The notes below the pieces were generated by a model. The model was given only the letters and a program-made list of their open reading frames with translations, ran no database searches and was not told where the DNA came from. Made by a program: the position numbers and the translations under genes. DNA of 64,000 nucleotides from Clostridioides difficile_A (GTDB lineage Bacteria > Bacillota > Clostridia > Peptostreptococcales > Peptostreptococcaceae), in the NCBI GenBank assembly GCA_945909635.1, contig OX246690.1:2046001-2110000 (forward strand), written 5' to 3'. Numbering within the stretch: the first letter of the stretch is position 1; each line of letters begins with the position of its first letter. This document shows, in pieces, positions 55,083 to 61,669 of this stretch.

Positions 55083-55835
55083 TTAAAATAACGTTTGATA
55101 CACTAATTTTGTGACCATAAACAATGCCATTACTAAAAATATTGGTTTTATCATCTTTGAACCTTTTTTTATAGCAACTTTAGCACCCACATAAGCACCT
55201 ATTATCATTACTAATGCAAACACTATAGCAATTTTGTAGTATACTTGACCATTTATCACAAACAATAATAATGATGTTATGTTACTTGTTAAGTTTAATA
55301 TTTTTGTATTTGCAGAAGCATGTAAAAAATCATATCCATATATTTTTATAAATCCAAAAGTTAAAAAAGTACCTGTACCAGGTCCAAAAAAACCATCATA
55401 AAACCCCATTATAAGAGCCATAATCATACCTAATCTTAGATTTTTCTTATTAATACCTTCAAAATTATCTTCTTGACCTAAGTTTTTAGAAATAAAAGTG
55501 TAAATAGCCACTATTAAAATCATTATTACAACTAAAACATTTAATATATCTTCACTTATTGATAGTACACATCTTACACCTAAAATACTACCAATAATAG
55601 TAAATGGTACTAATTTCTTTAAAAGTTCATTATTAGTTTTACCAGATTTTGAGTATCTATAAGCACTACTTATACAGCCTGCTGATGCAGCAAATTTATT
55701 TGTACCAATAGCAAGATGCACTGGCACTCCAATCGCCATAAGAACAGGCATACTTATGAGTCCGCCCCCTCCTGCTATAGAGTCTACAAAAGCAGCTAAA
55801 AAACCTCCTATGCATAAAAAAATAATTACAAGCAT
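55083..55835 (-). CDS. TSUP-family permease (TauE/SafE)
   Basis: A 250-residue membrane protein with about eight hydrophobic segments. Both TSUP repeats are visible: CIGGFLAAFVDSIAGGGGLISMPVLMAIGVPVHLAIGTNKFAA at the N-terminus and LIMGFYDGFFGPGTGTFLTFGFI in the second half. Members export or import sulfite, sulfonates or sulfur compounds. The start is the ATG after TGGAGGAGTTTT. It is the last host-type gene before the prophage. Confidence 0.87.
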   Translation of the reverse strand: MLVIIFLCIGGFLAAFVDSIAGGGGLISMPVLMAIGVPVHLAIGTNKFAASAGCISSAYRYSKSGKTNNELLKKLVPFTIIGSILGVRCVLSISEDILNVLVVIMILIVAIYTFISKNLGQEDNFEGINKKNLRLGMIMALIMGFYDGFFGPGTGTFLTFGFIKIYGYDFLHASANTKILNLTSNITSLLLFVINGQVYYKIAIVFALVMIIGAYVGAKVAIKKGSKMIKPIFLVMALFMVTKLVYQTLF

Positions 55836-56021
55836 AAAACTCCTCCACATATTCTATCTCAATTTTATTAACAACATATATCTTACTTATGTTGTAATAT
55901 TATTCTATTTTATTTGTTTATTGTTGTTATTTTTTACAAGTATTGGTATCTCAATGTTTTATTAAGGTCAGTTTTGTTGTTTATGTTTTATTGTGCTTAA
56001 TTCAAATTTATTCTATTCTTT

Positions 56022-56085
56022 ATTTTCGGTGGCAAGATGGTGGCAAGTTAGATTTTGTCACCATTTATTTTTAAGAAATATAGTT
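56022..56085. other. candidate prophage attachment region
   Basis: Two direct copies of GGTGGCAAG lie 11 bp apart, followed by TTGTCACCA, which forms an imperfect inverted repeat with TGGTGGCAA. It lies at the junction between the TSUP permease gene and the first prophage cassette. Repeats of this type occur at tyrosine-integrase sites. The far junction is outside the window, so the core cannot be defined. TTATTTTT after the dyad also allows a terminator. Confidence 0.4.
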
Positions 56086-56101
56086 CATTAATATAAATAT
56101 A

Positions 56102-56218
56102 GAAAGGAGGTGAAAAGATAGATAAAACAAACTCGCCAAAATTAAAACTGCTCTCTATATCTTACCTATTTTAATAAATTTAATTGATAAACTAATTAAG
56201 TTATTAAAAGATTTATAG
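56102..56218 (+). pseudogene. cassette 1 small peptide gene, start lost
   Basis: The frame ending at the TAG of 56216-56218 encodes KIKTALYILPILINLIDKLIKLLKDL preceded by KLA, but no ATG, GTG or TTG opens it; a TAA lies at 56123-56125. A strong Shine-Dalgarno site (AAAGGAGGTGA) is present at 56104-56113. The last 26 residues align without gaps to the peptide of cassette 2 (similar hydrophobic/basic pattern, shared Lys, Leu, Asn and final K-acid-L). It looks like a decayed copy. Confidence 0.55.
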
Positions 56219-56227
56219 TTTTATAAG

Positions 56228-56254
56228 CTAGGAAGAATTTAATCTTCTTCCTAG
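56228..56254. repeat. hairpin after the cassette 1 peptide gene
   Basis: CTAGGAAGAA and TTCTTCCTAG are perfect 10 bp arms; a second TTCTTCCTAG follows at 56259-56268. The same feature occurs at the same place in cassette 2. Confidence 0.7.
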
Positions 56255-56270
56255 TCATTTCTTCCTAGAC

Positions 56271-56279
56271 ATTATAACA
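56271..56279 (-). promoter_or_regulatory. antisense extended -10 element, cassette 1
   Basis: On the minus strand GTGTTATAAT contains the extended -10 motif TG-N-TATAAT. It would start an RNA running back through the hairpin and antisense to the peptide gene. The matching element in cassette 2 is at 56981-56989. No clear -35 box. Confidence 0.4.
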
Positions 56280-56294
56280 CATTTTCTATAAAAT

Positions 56295-56462
56295 ATAAGT
56301 GATAAAGTTTACAAAATCTATATTGTCATAGTTGCTATAACTATAGTAATAGAAATAATACTTTTATTTTTGCATTTTAATACTAGCAATATAATAGGAT
56401 TAATAATAAGCATTTTATTGTTAATATTTGTTACATTACAATATAAAAAAAGAAGGAAATAG
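56295..56462 (+). pseudogene. cassette 1 two-TM protein, ATG replaced by ATA
   Basis: Aligns over its length with the cassette 2 protein at 57006-57173: both have K-X-Y-K-I at the N-terminus, VxITIV in TM1, a short loop, NIIGLIISI in TM2 and a Lys/Arg-rich end. At the position of the cassette 2 ATG this copy has ATA, and a TAA is in frame 3 codons upstream, so no canonical start exists. Either decayed or dependent on rare AUA initiation. Confidence 0.55.
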
Positions 56463-56463
56463 T

Positions 56464-56610
56464 TTGGAGCAAAAAGAATCTGAAATAGTTTATAGTAAAG
56501 GTGGCTCAGGTACTTATTCTGCTAAAATTTCTTTACCTTTAAGCCAACTTGAAAAAATGAGATTTACAAGGGAAAAACGTAAGGCAATAGTTATTTTTGA
56601 TGAGGAATAA
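56464..56610 (+). CDS. cassette 1 AbrB/MazE-like protein, TTG start
   Basis: A 48-residue protein: (L/M)EQKESEIVYSKGGSGTYSAKI, then SLPLSQLEKMRF and KRKAIVIFDEE, the swapped-hairpin beta pattern of AbrB/MazE antitoxin-type DNA-binding domains. It aligns with the cassette 2 protein (EQRE, GxGT/GxGYTT, SLPL/SLPI). The start is TTG, where cassette 2 has ATG, with AGAAGGAAA upstream. It may be a poorly translated copy. Confidence 0.6.
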   Translation: MEQKESEIVYSKGGSGTYSAKISLPLSQLEKMRFTREKRKAIVIFDEE

Positions 56611-56715
56611 TTTTAAAATAAGTAGGTGTAATGTAAGCATCTACTTATTTTTATTATATTTTGTATTTCATATTAATAGATTTTATAAATTTATTGAAAA
56701 ATATGGATAAAAGTG

Positions 56716-56744
56716 TTGCATATTACGCCCCGTAATGTTATAAT
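56716..56744 (+). promoter_or_regulatory. cassette 2 promoter with palindromic operator in the spacer
   Basis: TTGCAT (56716-56721), 17 bp, TATAAT (56739-56744), with an extended TG before the -10. The spacer is almost filled by the dyad ATTACGCCCCGTAAT (56722-56736), perfect 6 bp arms and GC-rich against a very AT-rich background. A repressor bound there would block RNA polymerase; the AbrB-like product of the cassette is the obvious candidate. Confidence 0.7.
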
Positions 56745-56800
56745 ATATTTATAGATAAGGAGGTGACAAAATTAAAAACTAAGAAAGGAGGACAAAGAGA

Positions 56801-56929
56801 GTGGGGAGATTAGAAAGAAGAAAAAATAAAAAAGAGAACAAATTTAATATACTTAAAAAAGTTCTCTCTTTTATATTATTAATACTAAATATAGCTCTTA
56901 CAGTTTTAAGACTAATTAAAGAACTATAA
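56801..56929 (+). CDS. cassette 2 small basic/hydrophobic peptide
   Basis: A 42-residue peptide starting at GTG with AAAGGAGGACAAAGAGA upstream. The N-terminus is strongly basic (GRLERRKNKKENK), followed by a hydrophobic amphipathic helix (LKKVLSFILLILNIALTVLR) and a short LIKEL end. Such composition is that of type I toxins or membrane-active peptides, but it does not match the known C. difficile type I toxins that I recall. A second ribosome-binding-like site and a 16-codon GTG ORF lie just upstream (56763), overlapping the start. Confidence 0.6.
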   Translation: MGRLERRKNKKENKFNILKKVLSFILLILNIALTVLRLIKEL

Positions 56930-56937
56930 GAGTTAAG

Positions 56938-56965
56938 CCTAGAAGGAAATGCACTTCCTTCTAGG
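56938..56965. repeat. hairpin after the cassette 2 peptide gene
   Basis: CCTAGAAGGAA and TTCCTTCTAGG are perfect 11 bp arms with a 6-base loop; TTTCTTTCT follows on the plus strand, so it may end the peptide mRNA. Confidence 0.75.
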
Positions 56966-56980
56966 TGGTTTCTTTCTAAT

Positions 56981-56989
56981 ATTATAACA
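56981..56989 (-). promoter_or_regulatory. antisense extended -10 element, cassette 2
   Basis: Minus-strand TATGTTATAAT has the extended -10 TG-N-TATAAT, at the same distance past the hairpin as in cassette 1. It would produce an RNA antisense to the 3' half of the peptide gene. No clear -35 box, which extended -10 promoters can lack. Confidence 0.45.
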
Positions 56990-57005
56990 TACTTTCTAGA
57001 ATACC

Positions 57006-57173
57006 ATGAATAGAAAATTTTACAAAATATGTATTGCTGTTGTTTTAATAACTATAGTATTTGATGTAATACTCTTAATAAAAAGTTTTGATATCTGGAA
57101 TATCATTGGCTTATTAATAAGTATCTCACTATTAGTTTTCTTTACAAAAGAATTAAAAAAGGATGGAAATTAA
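57006..57173 (+). CDS. cassette 2 two-TM small membrane protein
   Basis: A 55-residue protein: a basic N-terminus (MNRKFYK), TM1 (ICIAVVLITIVFDVILLI), a short loop with Trp, TM2 (IIGLLISISLLVFF) and a charged end (TKELKKDGN). It overlaps or abuts the following AbrB-like gene (TAAATG). No clear ribosome-binding site precedes its ATG, so it may depend on the upstream transcript structure. Function unknown; holin-, toxin- or immunity-like roles are all possible. Confidence 0.6.
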   Translation: MNRKFYKICIAVVLITIVFDVILLIKSFDIWNIIGLLISISLLVFFTKELKKDGN

Positions 57174-57350
57174 ATGGAGCAAAGAGAATTAAATATAAGT
57201 TTTCATAAGAGTGGAAATGGATACACTACCACTAGATTATCTTTACCTATCAATTGGGTTAAAGAATTGGGTATATCTCAAGATGAAAGAAAAGTTATAG
57301 TTACACTAGAAGATGGTAAAATAACTATTGAAAAAGCTGAGAATGATTAA
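57174..57350 (+). CDS. cassette 2 AbrB/MazE-like DNA-binding protein
   Basis: A 58-residue protein with the complete AbrB/SpoVT/MazE pattern: NISFHKSGNGYTTTRLSLPINWVKELGISQDERKVIVTLEDGKITIEKAE (residues 6-55). Members bind DNA as dimers and often autoregulate as antitoxins. AAGGATGGAAAT lies upstream, and its ATG directly follows the stop of the two-TM gene, so translation is coupled. It is the best candidate to bind the palindrome at 56722-56736. Confidence 0.78.
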   Translation: MEQRELNISFHKSGNGYTTTRLSLPINWVKELGISQDERKVIVTLEDGKITIEKAEND

Positions 57351-57355
57351 AAAAA

Positions 57356-57389
57356 GGAGGTGGTAACTATTTTAGTTGCTACCTCCTAA
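57356..57389. terminator. bidirectional terminator between cassette 2 and the endolysin gene
   Basis: AGGAGGTGGTAAC and GTTGCTACCTCCT arms (one mismatch) with a 6-7 base loop, between convergent genes. Confidence 0.8.
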
Positions 57390-57394
57390 TCAGT

Positions 57395-58189
57395 TTATTT
57401 GTTTATAAAATCTAATGCTTTATAAAGGGTGTCAAATCTATCATTACCCTTTATCATAGTATATTTTTCTGTCGTTATGGAACTTATCTTATTACATGCT
57501 CCTCCTCCTACAACATATAGATTCTCGGTTTTGGAGGGTTTATAATCTTTTATATCACAAACTAAGCATTCTTCTTTTTTATATCCCCAACCAATTACAG
57601 TCGCAGCTATCTTATCAACTTCGCCATCGTAAACTATTGTATATTTATACATGATTTTATCCTCATTATTTATATTTTTATTTAATATGCCTTCTGCAAT
57701 TAATCTCGCTACTGTATTTTTGTATTTAATATAATAATCTGTATCAGCCTTACTATCTACAAAACAAGTTTCAATTAATATTGCTGGTGCTTTTGTGTGA
57801 CTAAGCCAGTAAAGACCTCTTACATCTGTTTTCGCACCCCTATTTTTAAATACAGTTGATAATTTTGAATTAACTCTCTCAGCATATGTTTTACCATTAT
57901 TAGTTTTATATATTGTTTCTGTACCCATTGGATTTAAGGTTGTACTGTTTGCATTAAAATGAATTTGTACTGCTAAATCTACATCTTGTCTGTTGCCTAT
58001 TTGACATTGTTCTGCTAAGTAATTATTGGATTTATCTATCTTACCTGTATAGACAATTGCTCCACCTTGTTTTAACCATTTCACTATTAAGTCAGTAAGT
58101 ATTCTATTTTCTTTTCCTTCGTCTATATATCCAGTTGCTCCTGTTCCTTTTCCACTTAAAGTGTGTCCTGGTACTATTGCTATTTTCAT
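57395..58189 (-). CDS. phage endolysin, N-acetylmuramoyl-L-alanine amidase (CD27L-like C-terminus)
   Basis: A 264-residue lysin. Residues 1-~175 are an Amidase_3 zinc domain (VPGH with His9, Glu27, IHFN with His77, LIETCF with the catalytic Glu). The C-terminal ~85 residues (TIVYDGEVDKIAATVIGWGY, LYVVGGGAC, KISSITTEK, MIKGNDRFDTLYKALDFI) closely resemble the wall-binding domain of CD27L. An internal ATG at 57652 (Met180, GAGGATAAAATC upstream) sits where CD27L makes a separate C-terminal fragment. It overlaps the holin gene by 4 bp. Confidence 0.92.
   Translation of the reverse strand: MKIAIVPGHTLSGKGTGATGYIDEGKENRILTDLIVKWLKQGGAIVYTGKIDKSNNYLAEQCQIGNRQDVDLAVQIHFNANSTTLNPMGTETIYKTNNGKTYAERVNSKLSTVFKNRGAKTDVRGLYWLSHTKAPAILIETCFVDSKADTDYYIKYKNTVARLIAEGILNKNINNEDKIMYKYTIVYDGEVDKIAATVIGWGYKKEECLVCDIKDYKPSKTENLYVVGGGACNKISSITTEKYTMIKGNDRFDTLYKALDFINK
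57650..57666 (-). promoter_or_regulatory. internal ribosome-binding site and start within the endolysin gene
   Basis: Minus-strand AATGAGGATAAAATC followed by ATG (57652-57650) in frame with the endolysin, at the junction of catalytic and wall-binding domains. In CD27L and CTP1L an internal start at this junction gives a C-terminal polypeptide that joins the full-length enzyme; the same is inferred here. Confidence 0.6.
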
Positions 58190-58446
58190 TGTTTATTTTC
58201 CTCCTTTAATTGTTTGTAAGTTTGATTTATACCTATTGATATACCCCAACAAATTACACCTTGTAAAACTGCATCAGCACTTAATCTTAACATCCATACT
58301 GAAAAACCTATCCCAAGTATCAATAACACTACTGGAATATACTTGTTATCTAACTGTTTATACTTTTTACAACCTGCTCCTATAACATAAAGAGCAGCTA
58401 CTAAAATTAGCAACTGCTCAGGTATGAAACTTATTAAATTATCCAT
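58186..58446 (-). CDS. phage holin
   Basis: An 86-residue membrane protein with two or three hydrophobic segments (ISFIPEQLLILVAALYVIGAG, YIPVVLLILGIGFSVWML, ADAVLQGVICWGISIGINQ) and a charged C-terminus (YKQLKEENKQ), typical of Gram-positive phage holins of the phage_holin_5/BhlA type. It lies directly before the endolysin gene with a 4 bp overlap and would form the membrane lesion for lysin access or proton loss. Confidence 0.85.
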   Translation of the reverse strand: MDNLISFIPEQLLILVAALYVIGAGCKKYKQLDNKYIPVVLLILGIGFSVWMLRLSADAVLQGVICWGISIGINQTYKQLKEENKQ

Positions 58447-58449
58447 CTT

Positions 58450-58740
58450 TTATTTTCCTCCAATTCTATTTACAATTTCATCAATTCTAAGATGTGCTTG
58501 TTTTGTACTTGCTTCTACTTTTGCAACTCGTTCACTAATATCTAAGAAACTAGTATTAAACTTTGCTACATCATGCTTTATATCTCTTACATTCTCACAT
58601 AAAAAAGTTATTTGTTGTTCTAATTTTGTAGTTGTTTCTGTTTCATCTTGTATCTTTCTGTTTGAGTTATTTCTAAATGCTAAGTAGGATATTACAACTC
58701 CTGCTACTGCACATAGTAGATTTATGCTAATTTCTTCCAT
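58450..58740 (-). CDS. holin-associated protein (XhlA-like)
   Basis: A 96-residue protein with one N-terminal TM segment (ISINLLCAVAGVVISYLAF), then a long coiled-coil (TTTKLEQQITFLCENVRDIKHDVAKF, SERVAKVEASTKQAHLRIDEIVNRI). The layout, single N-terminal helix plus coiled-coil beside holin and amidase, resembles XhlA/hemolysin-type lysis accessory proteins, although XhlA usually has its TM at the C-terminus. The start has AGGAGGATG upstream. Confidence 0.6.
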   Translation of the reverse strand: MEEISINLLCAVAGVVISYLAFRNNSNRKIQDETETTTKLEQQITFLCENVRDIKHDVAKFNTSFLDISERVAKVEASTKQAHLRIDEIVNRIGGK

Positions 58741-58772
58741 ACATCCTCCTAGTTAGTTTAAATAAAAAAAGA

Positions 58773-58910
58773 CTATGCTATATAGTCCTCTCCTATAATT
58801 TCTTTATATTCTGTTACTGTTATCTTATTCTTTGCAACTGCCGTTTTAACTTGCTCTTTAGTCCAATTTTCATTTTTATAAAAATCTGTTATTATCTTAT
58901 ACCAGTTCAT
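58773..58910 (-). CDS. XkdX-family phage protein (copy A)
   Basis: A 45-residue protein matching XkdX: MNWYKIITDFYKNENWTKEQ, VKTAVAKNKITVTEYKEIIG and a final EDYIA. XkdX is a conserved, very short protein between the tail-fibre and lysis genes of Bacillus PBSX-like and clostridial phages; its role is unclear. The start codon region overlaps the end of the preceding 99-codon gene. A paralogue lies at 61854-61988. Confidence 0.88.
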   Translation of the reverse strand: MNWYKIITDFYKNENWTKEQVKTAVAKNKITVTEYKEIIGEDYIA

Positions 58911-58911
58911 A

Positions 58912-59211
58912 TTATATCACCCCATTTGACATTAATTGAAATGTTAAGTCTGCTATTGTTTGTTCTGTAGAATTTACTTTATCTTCTATACTACTTTTAA
59001 CATCTGTATATCTATAGAAAACTTCTTTAGTATCTATATTTATAAATAACTTTGCCTCTTTATTCTCTGCATATTGTTGTGTAGGCAATTCCTCAACTAA
59101 GATGCCCTCTTTTAAGTCTTCTTCTCCTAATACACTTGGTTTATAGTGTATCATTCCAATATATTTTATATTTTGTTCCTTTGTGTCTAGTAAATTTTCT
59201 AAATAAATCAT
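58912..59211 (-). CDS. phage tail-region protein (paralogue of 61990-62355)
   Basis: A 99-residue protein with no TM segment; it starts MIYLENLLDTKEQN and ends EQTIADLTFQLMSNGVI. The final ~20 residues resemble the end of the 121-residue protein at 61990-62355 (ETAMLTFAMIEKELI), and both precede an XkdX gene, as XkdW does in PBSX. It overlaps the 3' end of the tail-fibre gene by 4 bp. Confidence 0.65.
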   Translation of the reverse strand: MIYLENLLDTKEQNIKYIGMIHYKPSVLGEEDLKEGILVEELPTQQYAENKEAKLFINIDTKEVFYRYTDVKSSIEDKVNSTEQTIADLTFQLMSNGVI

Positions 59212-60446
59212 AGTGCTTCTCCCTTCTCTTGCGAATATATTTTACTTGCTAATATTCCTCTTTGAATAGAAACTCCATCATTGCTAAAAAAATAATTATT
59301 TATTATATACATTTCCTTATTTGAATTTCCAAAAAAATTAAGCCTGTTATAACTATAAACATTTTTTAAAGTATTTAAATCTAATTTATATAAGTAATTA
59401 TTAGCAGCAGTTAATAAGCAGTATGCATACCCATTATATATTTCAAAATTTTCGCAACTAGGAATAGTAGAATATGCAATCATATTTAAACTTAAATCAT
59501 ACTTTACAAAAGAGCTTTTTTTACTAGTATCGACTTCAATACTAGTACTTCCATCAGATACATAAACAAACCCATTTAAAAATCTTATGTTTTTTTCATA
59601 TAATTGCCCTCCTATTCTAAAACTTTTCGCAACACTAAAATCAAAGTTTATTTTAGATAAGTAACAATCTGTAGAACTGTTTGAATTAGAGTGCTCTGTT
59701 ATAGCATAAATACCATTATTATTACATACAAATTTACCTCTTTCAAAGTCATAAATTCCATTAGAAGACATATCTTTAGTTAACATTATATACATATCAG
59801 AGATTCTAATTTTATTGAGTATCGAAGAAGTTTCATTTCCATATATCCCATAAACAAATTCTCCATAAGTACATAACTTATAATAAGCACCTTCTATAGA
59901 TTGTATCTCGCTTCCAGTTGCTTTATTTATTTTATATAATTTAGTATTATCAGATATAAATAAATGTTCTTGAGTAATGCAAATACATGAGAAGTTAGCA
60001 TTAGCTAAAGTAATGTCAAAAACTACGGTTTCATCAATAGCATTAATTTTAATTAAATGTGTATCTTTAAGTGCATAAAAATAAGGTTCTTCATATTCTA
60101 ATGCTCTTAAGTATCCACCATAATTTTCGATATATTTTATGGTACCATTTGTTACTAAATATAGTGAACTTTTTGAAAGAATTTTTTCTCTTAAATCCAA
60201 CCTGCCTTCTTTTTTATCAATTTTATCTTTTATTTCTTCCCATGTATCATTTGTAGTAACATCTGCACCTTTGGAGTTCAATGCTGTTACTACATTATTT
60301 TTAGCATTAACTCCATTTTGAAAAACCTCTTTTAAAGCATCTTCTACATTATTACTTGTAAAGTTATTATCTGTATCTTCTATAGTTACTTTCTTTGCTT
60401 CTAAAACAAGATTTCTAACTTTATTAACTAACTCTTTAAAAGTCAT
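59208..60446 (-). CDS. phage tail-fibre/receptor-binding-like protein (beta-propeller)
   Basis: A 412-residue protein. The N-terminal ~75 residues (FTSNNVEDALKEVFQNGVNAKNNVVTALNSKGADVTTNDTWEEIKDKI) are a tail-attachment segment seen in many Firmicute phages. The rest is made of repeated short strands such as LFISDNTKLYKINKATGSEIQSIEG, YKLCTYGEFVYGIYG and YCLLTAANNYLYKLDLNTLK, consistent with a propeller-like binding domain. Probably recognises the cell surface. Overlaps the next gene by 4 bp. Confidence 0.72.
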   Translation of the reverse strand: MTFKELVNKVRNLVLEAKKVTIEDTDNNFTSNNVEDALKEVFQNGVNAKNNVVTALNSKGADVTTNDTWEEIKDKIDKKEGRLDLREKILSKSSLYLVTNGTIKYIENYGGYLRALEYEEPYFYALKDTHLIKINAIDETVVFDITLANANFSCICITQEHLFISDNTKLYKINKATGSEIQSIEGAYYKLCTYGEFVYGIYGNETSSILNKIRISDMYIMLTKDMSSNGIYDFERGKFVCNNNGIYAITEHSNSNSSTDCYLSKINFDFSVAKSFRIGGQLYEKNIRFLNGFVYVSDGSTSIEVDTSKKSSFVKYDLSLNMIAYSTIPSCENFEIYNGYAYCLLTAANNYLYKLDLNTLKNVYSYNRLNFFGNSNKEMYIINNYFFSNDGVSIQRGILASKIYSQEKGEAL

Positions 60447-60479
60447 TTAATCACCTTCTTTCAATAAAAAAAGAATTAT

Positions 60480-60656
60480 TTATATTATTAGTTCTGATTC
60501 TTCTGTATTGTGTTCAATTATATAATCCTCTACTGCTTTTCTATACTCTGTATTAGTTACATCATCTAATTGAAATTCTCGATTTTTCAACGGATTTAAT
60601 CCTTTGTTTAAAATCCTTTCTGCTAATATTCTTACTACAACATTGTTTATATTCAT
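60480..60656 (-). CDS. small phage tail-region protein (58 residues)
   Basis: A 58-residue acidic protein (MNINNVVVRILAERILNKGL, NPLKNREFQLDDVTNTEYRK, AVEDYIIEHN). Its ATG shares bases with the stop codon of the preceding gene (TAATG), so translation is coupled. Found beside tail fibre genes in clostridial phages as I recall; function unknown. Confidence 0.65.
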   Translation of the reverse strand: MNINNVVVRILAERILNKGLNPLKNREFQLDDVTNTEYRKAVEDYIIEHNTEESELII

Positions 60657-60946
60657 TACAACAATCCTCCCACTTTTTCATTTTCTGCAATCAATAATTG
60701 ATTTTCTAACTCTTGCATTCTCTGTTGCTCTTCTGTTAATTCTATTTTTATTTTTTTTATGATTGGTACATTATTAACTACATCTATCTTTTCTATATAA
60801 CAATTATCATCTATTGATTTAAAAGGGATGTCAATATAATCTAGTTTTGTTATAATCTTTCTTGGTATGACATCCCCTTCCATTTCTCCAAATATTGCAA
60901 TTATTTCTCCGTCTTGGTCAAAGATTATTCTTCTTCCTATTTCCAT
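60656..60946 (-). CDS. small phage tail-region protein (96 residues)
   Basis: A 96-residue acidic, soluble protein: RRIIFDQDGEIIAIFGEMEGDVIPRKIITKLDYIDIPF in the N-terminal half, a helical C-terminus (ELTEEQQRMQELENQLLIAEN). It has GGAGGAGTAAAA upstream and lies between two tail-fibre genes. Role unknown; a fibre-attachment or chaperone role is possible. Confidence 0.6.
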   Translation of the reverse strand: MEIGRRIIFDQDGEIIAIFGEMEGDVIPRKIITKLDYIDIPFKSIDDNCYIEKIDVVNNVPIIKKIKIELTEEQQRMQELENQLLIAENEKVGGLL

Positions 60947-60963
60947 TTTTACTCCTCCTTTTT

Positions 60964-61644
60964 TTATTCGTACTTTATAGCGAACCAGCTAACAGCTGCA
61001 TATATACCAGTATCACTTAAATAAATTGGTGTTCTAAAACCATTTGTAAAAAATCCAGCACTGGTAGAATTAGAATAAGTATCTGTGTCAAATATGTGAT
61101 TTTGAAATCTACCAATATTTTGTCTAATACTAGGTCTGTACTGTTCATCAATACATAGTATTAAATTAGGCATTAAATTCATGGTAGAATCAAAAGCAAT
61201 GGTTGTGTAGTTGCTATAGCTATCTTTTGTAGTCATAAAAACTAAATTAGGTCTAAAAGATAACGAATTAATCTCAAGAGAGACACGTCTTACTGAATCT
61301 TCCGTTTGACCATATGGCAAGACATAGCTTGACCCCATAGAAATATAATTATTTTCGCTCTTTGCTGTTTTTATTATATTTTTTATGCTTGACACTTTAT
61401 CTATCAAACTTTGCATACTTTCAGTTTTATTTGCAGAAACATTTTTATTTGTTAGATTTGTTGCAAAAGTATTTTTTAATGTTTCTATTTTTGTTTTAGT
61501 TGTTCCCAATTTATCTGTTCTAATAAAAGGACTACCTAATGTGTCTGCCATATTATTTTTACCGATTTGTAATTCATTTTTAACCTGCCCAAATGCAGTT
61601 ATTAACTCACTTAAACTTGCATTTTCGTTTAATTTTTCTATCAT
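60964..61644 (-). CDS. phage tail-fibre-like protein with shared N-terminus
   Basis: A 226-residue protein. The N-terminal ~85 residues, including MADTLGSPFIRTDKLGTTKT and KNTFATNLTNKNVSANKTES, nearly repeat the N-terminus of the 380-residue protein encoded at 62374-63516. The C-terminal ~120 residues are unrelated to it and rich in beta and aromatic residues (RRVSLEINSLSFRPNLVFM, GFRTPIYLSDTGIYAAVSWF). This is the pattern of a modular fibre with exchangeable tip. The start has AAAGGTGAT upstream. Confidence 0.75.
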   Translation of the reverse strand: MIEKLNENASLSELITAFGQVKNELQIGKNNMADTLGSPFIRTDKLGTTKTKIETLKNTFATNLTNKNVSANKTESMQSLIDKVSSIKNIIKTAKSENNYISMGSSYVLPYGQTEDSVRRVSLEINSLSFRPNLVFMTTKDSYSNYTTIAFDSTMNLMPNLILCIDEQYRPSIRQNIGRFQNHIFDTDTYSNSTSAGFFTNGFRTPIYLSDTGIYAAVSWFAIKYE

Positions 61645-61669
61645 AAAAATATCACCTTTCTATCTTTTT

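Noticed and set aside
59208..61644. 60071-60256, 60139-60321 and 61385-61684 plus-strand ORFs
   Set aside because: Antisense shadows of tail-fibre genes with no translation signals.
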